Source: Mycetohabitans endofungorum
GTDB lineage: Bacteria > Pseudomonadota > Gammaproteobacteria > Burkholderiales > Burkholderiaceae
Assembly (NCBI RefSeq): GCF_002927045.1
Contig: NZ_PRDW01000003.1
Location: forward strand, 1 to 64,000
Direction of reading: 5' to 3'
DNA length: 64,000 nucleotides
The number at the start of each line of letters is the position of its first letter. Within the stretch, counting starts at the first letter, position 1. The translations under genes and the position numbers were made by a program. Shown here piece by piece: positions 56,979 through 64,000 of this stretch. Below the pieces are notes generated by a model, which had not been told where the DNA came from, did no database searches, and worked only from the letters and a program-made list of their open reading frames with translations.

Positions 56979-58400
56979 TCAGTTACCGGTGTACTTCGCC
57001 CCGACGTTCTCCGGCGCCTCGTCGCTGTCACCGGCGTCCTCGCCTGATGCGTGGCGCGCGTCATCGCCATATTCGACCAAGCGGTTGTACAGCGTCTTCA
57101 AGCTGATACCGAGGATCTCCGCAGCCCGCGTCTTCACGCCACCGCATTGCTCCAACGTGGCCAGAATCAGTTGACGGTCCGCGTCAGCCAGCGACGTGCC
57201 GAACGGGATGGTCACCGCAGTGCCGGCGGACGGCTTGGACAGCGAGATCTGCAGCGGCACCGATGCGGTCGCAGACGAATCAGCCGGCGCCATGATGTAA
57301 GCGCGCTGCACGTAGTTCTTAAGCTCGCGCACATTGCCAGGCCACGTGTACGACAGCATGGTTTCCTTGACCGAAGGCGGAAAGTGCTTGTCCGTGCCGT
57401 AGCGCTGATTAAGCTCGTCCAGAAAGCTCTGCGCAAGCAACTCGACATCCTTGCCGCGCTCGCGCAGCGGCGGCAGGCTGATCGGAAATACGTTCAGCCG
57501 ATGATAGAGATCCAGCCGCAGCTTGCCCTCGAGCACCGCCTGCTCGGGATCGCGATTGGTCGCCGCGATCAGCCGCACGTCGGTCTCGATCTCCTTAGTG
57601 GTGCCAACCCGCATGAATACGCCCGTCTCGAGCACGCGCAGCAGCTTAACCTGCAACTCGATCGGCATCTCGGTGATCTCGTCCAGAAATAACGTACCAC
57701 CGCTGGCCCGCTCGAAATAGCCTTTGTGCTGTCGGTCCGCGCCAGTGAACGCGCCCCGCTCATGACCGAACATTTCCGACTCGATCAGCGTCGGCGACAC
57801 CGCGCCGCAATTGACGGCCAGAAACGCCTGCTTGCGCCGCAAGCTCAACTCGTGCACGGTCTGCGCGGCCACTTCCTTGCCGGTGCCGGATTCACCGACC
57901 AGCAGCACCGAAGCGGATGTCGGTGCCACCCGGTTGATCTGGTCATAAACCTGCTGCATCGCCGCCGAATTGCCTAGCATCAGGCCAAAGCGCCCAAAGC
58001 GGCGCAGTTCGCCACGCAACGTGCCGATCTCGGCGCGCAGGTCGCCGGTACGCGGGATCCTGGCGAGGATCGCCTTGACCCGTTGCACATTGATCGGCTT
58101 GACGAGGTAATCCGTTGCGCCCATTTTCAGCGCACTGACCGCGGACTCCACGGTGGCGTGCCCGGTAATGACCACGATCTCTACGCCGGAGCGCAGATCC
58201 AGATCGTTGAACAAGTCCACGCCGCTGCCATCCGGCAGCTTCAAGTCGGTAAAGACGACGTCTGGCACCTGCCTGACGATCTGGATACGCGCCTCGCGCA
58301 CGTCGCCGGCCATCGCGATGGTCAGACCATCGCCCGTGACGATCTCCGCCAACGCGTTGCGGGAATTGGGGTCGTCATCGACTATCAGTATATGCGGCAT
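56979..58400 (-). CDS. Sigma-54-dependent response regulator (NtrC family)
   Basis: A 473-residue enhancer-binding protein. Receiver domain first (LIVDDDPNSR, phospho-acceptor Asp52 in FTDLKLPDGSG, Lys in VKPIN), then AAA+ domain: Walker [17 protein letters not shown] (the sigma-54 loop), Walker [10 protein letters not shown], arginine-finger region ATNRDPEQ, sensor [10 protein letters not shown]. The C-terminus is a Fis-type helix-turn-helix ([21 protein letters not shown]). ATG 58400 begins MPHILIVDDD; the frame to 58448 is not conserved. No partner kinase gene is in the window. Divergent from a related activator. Confidence 0.9.
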   Translation of the reverse strand: MPHILIVDDDPNSRNALAEIVTGDGLTIAMAGDVREARIQIVRQVPDVVFTDLKLPDGSGVDLFNDLDLRSGVEIVVITGHATVESAVSALKMGATDYLVKPINVQRVKAILARIPRTGDLRAEIGTLRGELRRFGRFGLMLGNSAAMQQVYDQINRVAPTSASVLLVGESGTGKEVAAQTVHELSLRRKQAFLAVNCGAVSPTLIESEMFGHERGAFTGADRQHKGYFERASGGTLFLDEITEMPIELQVKLLRVLETGVFMRVGTTKEIETDVRLIAATNRDPEQAVLEGKLRLDLYHRLNVFPISLPPLRERGKDVELLAQSFLDELNQRYGTDKHFPPSVKETMLSYTWPGNVRELKNYVQRAYIMAPADSSATASVPLQISLSKPSAGTAVTIPFGTSLADADRQLILATLEQCGGVKTRAAEILGISLKTLYNRLVEYGDDARHASGEDAGDSDEAPENVGAKYTGN

Positions 58401-58748
58401 GAGAAAGGAATCGTGTCCGGAAAATAAGCGGCAAGTCGGCAGCCCCACGGACGTTGCGCGTCAACGCGCATGCGACGTGCCGCCTGCCAATTTGAAAAAA
58501 TTGCGCGCCCCATCCAGGACTATTACGCCAATCGCGTAATAATGCCATTTAGAAGTCTTATTCGGTGCGTAAAGTTGATTACAAAGAATAATCGACACGC
58601 TCGGGGCTCTCAGTGTAACCGCTTCCGGTCGAGCGCTCAAAACACAATTCGTTTACGCCAAAACGACTGACGCTTCAGAATAAGCAATTGCCGCTGAGTT
58701 GGCGCGGGTGGTTAAATAGGGTTTCTTTGCACCAGAAAGCAATACACC
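58401..58748. other. Divergent spacer between two sigma-54 activators
   Basis: 348 A/T-rich bases, unusual for the window, with several TAATAAT-like patches (for example near 58535) and no gene. Promoters for both activator genes must be here. I found no GG-N10-GC sigma-54 element. Confidence 0.4.
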
Positions 58749-59804
58749 ATGTCGTTAAGCGAGGCGGACGCGCCAGTGGCGTCCGATGAACAGCACTCAC
58801 GCACAATCCCGCACCCAAGGGTGCCGGGCCTGAAGTCGTTCGGCCTACTGTATGGCTCGTCCGACGCAATGCTGGGTCTATACGAGCAAATCGAGCGGGT
58901 CGCGGCCACCGACGCGACCGCGTTGATCGTCGGCGAGTCCGGAACCGGCAAAGAATTGATCGCACGCACGATCCATGACGCCAGCCACCGCAAGGATGGC
59001 CCGTTCGTCGCAGTCAATTGCGGCGCCATCCCGGACAACCTGATCGAGGCCGAGTTGTTTGGCCATGAAAAGGGCAGCTTTACGGGCGCCGTGCAAGGCC
59101 GCATCGGCTACTTCGAACATGCGCACGGCGGCACGCTGTTTTTAGACGAGGTCACCGAGATGTCGCCGGTGCGTCAGGTCAAGCTGCTGCGTGCGTTGGA
59201 GACCGGCACATTCTATCGAGTCGGCGGCAACGAGTTGATCACCGCCAACGTGCGCGTGATCGCCGCGACCAATCGCGACCCGGCCACCGCGGTCAAGGAA
59301 AACGGGCTGCGCGAAGACCTGATGTACCGGCTTGCGGTTTTCCCGTTACGCGCGCCGCCGCTGCGCGAACGCAATGGCGACCGCGAATTGCTCGCGCAGT
59401 ATTTTTTGGCCGAGTTGAACACCCAGGAAAATACCAGCAAGACATTCAGCAAGCGCGCGCTCGACACGGTGCGCACTTATTCGTGGCCGGGTAACGTGCG
59501 CGAATTGAAAAATGCGATCTATCGTGCGTTCATTCTGGCGGAGAAAACCGTCGAGATTCAGCATCCGCATCTGGCGTCGCGGGTCAAGAAGCCGGTGCTG
59601 CAAGGCGATGCAATGAGCGTCTGGGTCGGCACGCCGCTTGCCGATGCGCAAAAGCAAATCATCCTGGCGACGCTGAAGCACTGCGGCGGTGACAAGCGGC
59701 GCGCGTCCCAAACTCTTGGCATCAGCCTGAAGACGCTATACAACCGTCTGGGCGCGTATGAGGCGCAGGCGTGCGCGGATTCGCCCGAGAGCAACGAAGG
59801 CTGA
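58749..59804 (+). CDS. Receiver-less sigma-54 activator
   Basis: A 351-residue enhancer-binding protein lacking a receiver domain. The AAA+ domain has Walker [17 protein letters not shown] (a GAFTGA form with Ser), [18 protein letters not shown] and [12 protein letters not shown]; the Fis-type HTH is [21 protein letters not shown]. Its C-terminal 40 residues closely follow those of the divergent NtrC-type gene (GTxLADA..ILATL..CGGxKxRA), so the two probably arose by duplication. It may be activated by partner binding or be always on. The first 30 residues are variable. Confidence 0.9.
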   Translation: MSLSEADAPVASDEQHSRTIPHPRVPGLKSFGLLYGSSDAMLGLYEQIERVAATDATALIVGESGTGKELIARTIHDASHRKDGPFVAVNCGAIPDNLIEAELFGHEKGSFTGAVQGRIGYFEHAHGGTLFLDEVTEMSPVRQVKLLRALETGTFYRVGGNELITANVRVIAATNRDPATAVKENGLREDLMYRLAVFPLRAPPLRERNGDRELLAQYFLAELNTQENTSKTFSKRALDTVRTYSWPGNVRELKNAIYRAFILAEKTVEIQHPHLASRVKKPVLQGDAMSVWVGTPLADAQKQIILATLKHCGGDKRRASQTLGISLKTLYNRLGAYEAQACADSPESNEG

Positions 59805-59948
59805 GCAGTTTATCCCGCTTACAACTATTCCCATTCTTTGCCGCGCATACCCAAGTAGGTCGCTCCTACCGTTGCAGCGTCTGAAACAAATCCGCCGCGC
59901 GCGGGGCGCGGCGGCCCTGCCCAATGCCCGCTGCAATAGCCACCGCAA

Positions 59949-61295
59949 TCAGGATTCGACGTCCTCCAGGCTGAAGATCTCCGTCTGGTCGTTGTACGAA
60001 AAGATCTCACCGTAGCGGCCCCAATTGATGACCGCATCGAGCGTTTCCTCCGCGGCGCCGTCCGACAAGTAGTCCTCAAGCTCCTGTTCGAAACGCACTC
60101 GCGGCGCACGATGGCCAGGCCGTTCATTGAGGACCCGCTTGATCCGCGCCGCCAGCGGCACGTGGCGCAGCAGATGATCGGCGAACATCATCTTGCGCTC
60201 CTGCGTGCCGCATTCGGCAAATACATGGGCCGGCGGTGTCAAGAAGATATCGCCCTCGCGCACGTCGGCAAAGCCGAGCCATTGCAGCACTTCGGCAATC
60301 GGGAACAGATCGTCGACCTCCAGATGCAGCGTGCGGGCGATCTCGGGCATGTCCGCTCGGCCGTGGTACGGTGCGGCCGCCAGCGTCTCGATCAGGCCGG
60401 CCATCAAGTTGGTCGACACGTGTGGCAACCAGCTATGCAGCTCTAGGCCCTTGCGCGGCGCGCCAGCGCTCGGACGCGCCGTCATCTTCGCGTAGATGTC
60501 ATCGACCAGACGGCGGAACGCCGGATCGAGCCGGTTGCGCGGATGCTTGAATGGCACCTGGATCTCGGCTAGCACGCGCCCCGGGTTGGACGACAGCACC
60601 AGGATCCGGTCGCACATGAACACCGCCTCTTCGATATTGTGCGTGACGATCAGCACGGCCTTGATCGGCATGCGGCCTTGCGTCCACAAATCAAGCATGT
60701 CGGTGCGCAACGTCTCGGCGGTGAGCACGTCCAGCGCCGAGAACGGTTCGTCCATCAGCAGCAGCGTCGGATCCACCACCAGCGCACGGGCAAAGCCCAC
60801 GCGCTGTCGCATCCCGCCGGACAGCTCGCGCGGGTACGCGTTCTCGAACCCGTCCAGCCCGATCAGATCGATCGCGGCCAGCGCGCGCTCACGCCGGATG
60901 CGCGCGGGTACGCCCTGGGCCTCTAGGCCCGCTTCGACGTTCTGCAGCACGGTGAGCCAAGGGAACAGCGCAAAGGTTTGGAAAACCATCGCGACGCCTT
61001 CCGCTGGGCCCCGCAGTGGCTGGCCGCGATAGGTCACCTCGCCCCCAGACGGCGAAATCAGCCCCGCAATGATGCGCAGCAGCGTGGACTTACCCGAGCC
61101 GGAGCGCCCGAGCAAGCCGACGATCTCGCCCTCGCGGATCGACAGGTTGACATCGTCGAGCACCAGCAGCTCGCCCTGGGTCTTCTCGAACCCGCGCCGC
61201 ACGTGGTCAACGGACAAAAGGACAGCGCCGGGCGCGGGCGCGCGAATGGCGGGCGCTGCCGTTACCGGCGCAGCGGCATTCGTGGGATTTTGCAT
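59949..61295 (-). CDS. ABC transporter ATP-binding protein with AAA-associated domain
   Basis: ATPase of a NitT/TauT-like ABC importer. Residues 30-260 form the ABC domain: LLGRSGSGKSTLLRIIAG, ELSGGMRQRVGFARAL, LLLMDEPFSALD, VTHNIEEAVFMCDRI. The last 170 residues (HSWLPHVSTNLMAGLIETLAAAPYHGRADMPEIA... to FSLEDVES) are the ABC-associated domain found in some nitrate/taurine-type ATPases. Start at ATG 61295; an in-frame TTG at 61316 overlaps the permease stop and is possible. Translated after the fused permease. No substrate-binding protein is in the window. Confidence 0.88.
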   Translation of the reverse strand: MQNPTNAAAPVTAAPAIRAPAPGAVLLSVDHVRRGFEKTQGELLVLDDVNLSIREGEIVGLLGRSGSGKSTLLRIIAGLISPSGGEVTYRGQPLRGPAEGVAMVFQTFALFPWLTVLQNVEAGLEAQGVPARIRRERALAAIDLIGLDGFENAYPRELSGGMRQRVGFARALVVDPTLLLMDEPFSALDVLTAETLRTDMLDLWTQGRMPIKAVLIVTHNIEEAVFMCDRILVLSSNPGRVLAEIQVPFKHPRNRLDPAFRRLVDDIYAKMTARPSAGAPRKGLELHSWLPHVSTNLMAGLIETLAAAPYHGRADMPEIARTLHLEVDDLFPIAEVLQWLGFADVREGDIFLTPPAHVFAECGTQERKMMFADHLLRHVPLAARIKRVLNERPGHRAPRVRFEQELEDYLSDGAAEETLDAVINWGRYGEIFSYNDQTEIFSLEDVES

Positions 61296-61312
61296 AGCAA
61301 CCACCGTATCGA

Positions 61313-63082
61313 TCAATCCAGGCGCAGCTTGTTCTCAGCGTAGGCGTACATCGGACGCCACAACAAGCGATTGAAAAGTGTGACAAACAACGACATCACC
61401 GCGATGCCGAGAATGATCTTGCGATAATCACCGTCCACGGTCATTTGCGCAATGTAGGCGCCGAGCCCATGCGCGACCACGTGTGTATCGCCCCATTGCA
61501 CCGCTTCTGACACGATGCTCGCATTCCACGCGCCGCCGGAGGCGGTGATCGCCCCCGTTACATAGTACGGGAAAATACCCGGCAGCATCGCCTGACGCCA
61601 CCATTGCCAGCCACGAATGCGAAAATTGGTCGCAGCCTCCTTAAAATCGTTCGGATACGCGCTCGCGCCGGCAATCACATTGAACAAGATGTACCACTGC
61701 GTGCCCAGCACGATCAGCGGGGACAGCCAGATGTCCGGGTTCAGCCCAAAACGCACGATCACGATCACGAATACCGGGAACAGCAGATTGGCCGGGAACG
61801 CCGCCAGAAACTGCGCGAGCGGCTGAAGCTTCTCGGCCAGCGCCGGGCGCAAGCCGATCAGCACGCCCAGTGGGACCCACACGATCGAAGCAATCGCGAT
61901 CAGCACCAGCACGCGCACCAGCGTAATGCATCCCATCGCGAGCACATGCCCAACCTCATCCCACGTCACGCCGGTGCTGACATAGCCGATGACGCGCCAT
62001 AACAGGTACGCGGTGCCAGCCAGCACCAAAGCGCCCCAGGCGAGATCGCCAAGCCGTGAGGGCTCGCGGTGCGGCCTCACCGCGGGCCCGACCAGCGGCA
62101 GCTTGCGCCAACGCAGCGGCAAGCGGGCCATGCGCGCGAACAGCCATCCGGCCGGCACCAGCAACTGGTGAATCAACCGGGTGCGGCGCACCAGGTCGAG
62201 CAGCCACGATTGGGGCGCGCTCGCCGACGCGGTGTTCTCCATGCGGAACTTGTCCGCCCACGCGACCAGCGGCCGGAACAGCAACTGGTCGTAGGCGAAA
62301 ATCACAAGCGTCATCGTCAAGATCACCCAACCAATCGCCGGCAGGTTGCGCTCGGTGATCGCCTGCGCCAAGTACGCACCCACGCCGGGCAGCGTAATCG
62401 TGTTGTTGCCAACGGTAATCGCCTCGGACGCGACGACGAAGAACCAGCCGCCGGACATTGACATCATCATGTTCCAGATCAGGCCCGGCATCGAGAATGG
62501 CACCTCGAGCTTCCAAAAGCGCTGCCAGCCCGTCAGGTGAAAGCCGCGCGACACTTCGTCCAGGTCGCGCGGCACCGTGCGCAGCGACTGGTAGAAGCTG
62601 AACGTCATGTTCCAGGCCTGGCTGGTGAAGATCGCGAAGATCGCTGCACACTCCGCCCCGGCAACCCGCGTCGGGAACAGCGCAATGAAGAAGGTGACCG
62701 TAAACGAGATATAGCCGAGCACCGGCACCGATTGGAGGATATCCAGCATCGGCACCAGCACTTTCTCCGCCCGCCGGCTTTTTGCGGCAAGCGTGCCGTA
62801 GGCGAGCGTGAACACGAACGCGGCGAGCATCGCGGCGAGCATCCGCAACGTGGTGCGCAGCGCATATTCCGGCAAATAAATCGGGCTTAGCGAGATCGCC
62901 TGAGCCTTCAGCGTCGAGATCGGCGCCATTGTCTGCTCGAAGCCGATCGCGGCCATCGCGATCAGGCCGATGATCAGCGGAAAGGCCACGAAATCCCACC
63001 GATTGGGCAACAAGCGCCACGCGGACGCCGCGGCGTCGCGCTTCGGATCGAAACGAAAACCGAAATTGAAACCGAAATCCAT
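61313..63082 (-). CDS. Fused double ABC permease (NitT/TauT type)
   Basis: A 589-residue membrane protein carrying two binding-protein-dependent permease domains in one chain. The first (residues 25-265) has the EAA-like loop LDEVSRGFHLTGWQRFWKLEVPFSMPGLIW; the second (about 355-589) has FKEAATNFRIRGWQWWRQAMLPGIFPYY. Twelve or so helices in all. Most homologues are two-gene systems, so this is a fusion. ATG 63082 follows GGGGAG about eight bases upstream. The substrate is unknown; nitrate, sulfonate or similar anions are typical. Operon with the ATPase gene. Confidence 0.88.
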   Translation of the reverse strand: MDFGFNFGFRFDPKRDAAASAWRLLPNRWDFVAFPLIIGLIAMAAIGFEQTMAPISTLKAQAISLSPIYLPEYALRTTLRMLAAMLAAFVFTLAYGTLAAKSRRAEKVLVPMLDILQSVPVLGYISFTVTFFIALFPTRVAGAECAAIFAIFTSQAWNMTFSFYQSLRTVPRDLDEVSRGFHLTGWQRFWKLEVPFSMPGLIWNMMMSMSGGWFFVVASEAITVGNNTITLPGVGAYLAQAITERNLPAIGWVILTMTLVIFAYDQLLFRPLVAWADKFRMENTASASAPQSWLLDLVRRTRLIHQLLVPAGWLFARMARLPLRWRKLPLVGPAVRPHREPSRLGDLAWGALVLAGTAYLLWRVIGYVSTGVTWDEVGHVLAMGCITLVRVLVLIAIASIVWVPLGVLIGLRPALAEKLQPLAQFLAAFPANLLFPVFVIVIVRFGLNPDIWLSPLIVLGTQWYILFNVIAGASAYPNDFKEAATNFRIRGWQWWRQAMLPGIFPYYVTGAITASGGAWNASIVSEAVQWGDTHVVAHGLGAYIAQMTVDGDYRKIILGIAVMSLFVTLFNRLLWRPMYAYAENKLRLD

Positions 63083-63372
63083 CAGACAAACTCCCCGGCG
63101 CTCTCGGCATGCGGATGGAACGCGCCGCCGCGCCACAGCACGATGGCAAACGCCGCCCATTTCAAGACCGCCCCGACACTACACCAAGCACCATGACCGT
63201 TACAACCTTTTAACATATTTGACTCGTTCCACCGTGGCGCGAATGCGGCACGCGCGCCACGCAGCCCAGGTGGCCCAGCCGCACCGATTATCTTCCGCGC
63301 CGCACACGCAGTGCGGCGCGGCGGCCGTTAACGGTTATCATGATGGGTCACTGAATGAATGCAGGAGGCCGC

Positions 63373-63639
63373 ATGAAGGGAAATCTCGTCATCATCTGCC
63401 GTGACCAGGACGCCCATGAGTTCGACGCGCTGATGACCGAATACGGTGCCTTCCAGACGAGATTATCGTCGACTGCGTGGTACCTGAAGTTCGACGCGGC
63501 GCCCGACGTAATCCAGGAGGAGATCCTGGCACGGCTGGGCAAGTACACCACGCACTATATCTTTGAGGCCAACAGCGTCACGTACAACACGATCGACAGC
63601 GAAGCTGCCGCGGCATTGAATACCCTGTTCGGTAATTGA
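63373..63639 (+). CDS. Small conserved-looking protein, possible Cas2/SinR-like fold
   Basis: An 88-residue protein, MKGNLVIICRDQDAHEFDAL.. to ..AAALNTLFGN, with alternating strands and helices: NLVIIC, EYGAFQTRLSSTAWYLKFD, YTTHYIFEANSVTYNTID. The order beta-alpha-beta-beta-alpha-beta and a Trp-Tyr strand recall the Cas2/SinR-like ferredoxin fold, but no catalytic residues can be assigned. GGAGG is four bases before the ATG. Its neighbours are a transporter and a decayed sensor kinase; nothing else suggests CRISPR. Confidence 0.6.
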   Translation: MKGNLVIICRDQDAHEFDALMTEYGAFQTRLSSTAWYLKFDAAPDVIQEEILARLGKYTTHYIFEANSVTYNTIDSEAAAALNTLFGN

Positions 63640-63682
63640 CGCGGTTACGCTGTCCCCCGTGTGCGGGGATACACGCCGCGGG

Positions 63683-63964
63683 TCAGACCTGCGCGGCGCC
63701 CGACTGAGCCGGAAACTCCAGTTCGACGCGCAGGCCGCCGCGCTCGCGGTTGCCGATCCGGCATTCGCCGCCCAGCCGGTTCGTGAGCCGCTCGACGATG
63801 GCCAGCCCGAGCCCGCTATGACCGTTGCCGCCGCGCGCCGGGTCCAGACGCACGAAGGGACGGCTTGCATTGACCAGTGCGAACCATGCAAAGTGCGCGA
63901 GCAGTAGCACGCCAACCACCAGCAATGCCAACCGTCCGAACAGCGAATCAAACGGACGCCGCAT
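63683..63964 (-). pseudogene. Collapsed EnvZ-type sensor histidine kinase (internal deletion)
   Basis: 93 codons only: the N-terminus (MRRPFDSLFGRLALLVVGVLLL..ALVN) is the membrane start of an EnvZ-like kinase, and directly after it RPFVRLDPARGGNGHSGLGLAIVERL is the ATPase G2-box end of the catalytic domain. The rest of the sensor, the HAMP, the H-box and most of the ATPase are missing. A normal kinase here has about 430-450 residues, so about 350 are deleted, in frame. It overlaps an OmpR-type regulator gene by 17 bases. Not functional as a kinase. Confidence 0.8.
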
Positions 63965-64000
63965 GGCCTTCGCCGTCCGGCACGAATACGTAGCCGCGGC
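63948..64000 (-). CDS. OmpR-type response regulator, C-terminal end only (partial)
   Basis: The last 16 codons before TGA (63948-63950) read RGYVFVPDGEGHAASV, the end of an OmpR-family winged helix (usual form GYGYVFVPD). The rest lies beyond base 64000. The end overlaps the start of the sensor-kinase remnant by 17 bases, the normal order regulator-kinase. Confidence 0.6.
   Translation of the reverse strand, partial: RGYVFVPDGEGHAASV

Noticed and set aside
58660-58748. Possible sigma-54 promoter (TTGGCGCG) before the receiver-less activator
   Set aside because: The -12 GC element is absent at the right spacing.
1-64000. CRISPR arrays and riboswitches
   Set aside because: No regularly spaced repeats or recognisable riboswitch cores were seen by eye.

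Overview
The window looks like a chromosomal segment of a betaproteobacterium of the Burkholderiaceae. It is GC-rich and carries DnaE, ParC/ParE, HtpG, OtsA, an intracellular PHB depolymerase with a cysteine nucleophile, and a BenE transporter, all of familiar Burkholderia character. The several decayed genes and a probable type III effector locus are what one expects of a host-associated member such as the Mycetohabitans (Burkholderia rhizoxinica) group. That placement is inference from gene content, not a database match.

Layout. 1-0.55 kb: transposase debris. 0.55-6 kb: dnaE-msbA operon (minus strand). 6.2-11.3 kb: trhO, gluQ, rhlE, purT. 11.5-14.8 kb: ftsK-type translocase with a very long low-complexity linker, followed by a lactonase relic and a small unknown gene. 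15.5-18.9 kb: GH15 glucoamylase-like enzyme and phaZ. 19.1-21.8 kb: two anonymous proline/serine-rich genes on the minus strand behind a textbook hrpII/PIP-box promoter. These are the strongest candidates for an undescribed system (predicted secreted effectors, one with a bipartite nuclear-localisation signal and an acidic tail cut off by a stop codon). 21.9-32 kb: TetR regulator, rsxB, nth, DUF1841, two cytochromes c, benE, tal, tag, a spermidine-synthase-like protein and a toxin-antitoxin pair with a clear promoter and operator. 31.5-34.6 kb: htpG-ubiC-glycosylase operon under a sigma-32-type promoter. 34.8-39.9 kb: RidA protein, GGDEF-EAL protein, chromate transporter, CopD-like protein. 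39.9-44.4 kb: parE-parC operon with a cluster of DnaA-box-like sites upstream. 44.5-50.6 kb: uup, rubredoxin, tRNA-Arg(CCT), and glycosyltransferases including a GT2-GT4 fusion. 50.7-53.7 kb: PEBP protein, efflux-pump relic and a set of small stress-type genes. 53.7-56.9 kb: otsA-yihY and two small genes. 57-59.8 kb: two divergent, related sigma-54 activators. 59.9-63.1 kb: an ABC transporter with a fused double permease. 63.3-64 kb: a small unknown gene and the collapsed remains of an OmpR/EnvZ-type two-component pair.

How the genes work together. Most of the window is housekeeping: replication and chromosome segregation (dnaE, ftsK, parCE), DNA repair (nth, tag, deoxyinosine/uracil glycosylase), envelope (msbA, glycosyltransferases) and stress or storage metabolism (htpG, otsA, GH15, phaZ, stress proteins). 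The accessory content is concentrated at 18.9-21.9 kb, the toxin-antitoxin pair at 30.8-31.5 kb, and gene relics at 0-0.5, 14.8-15.0, 26.2, 51.2-51.6 and 63.7-64 kb. The relics suggest ongoing gene loss. No CRISPR array, rRNA operon, intact insertion sequence or prophage was seen.
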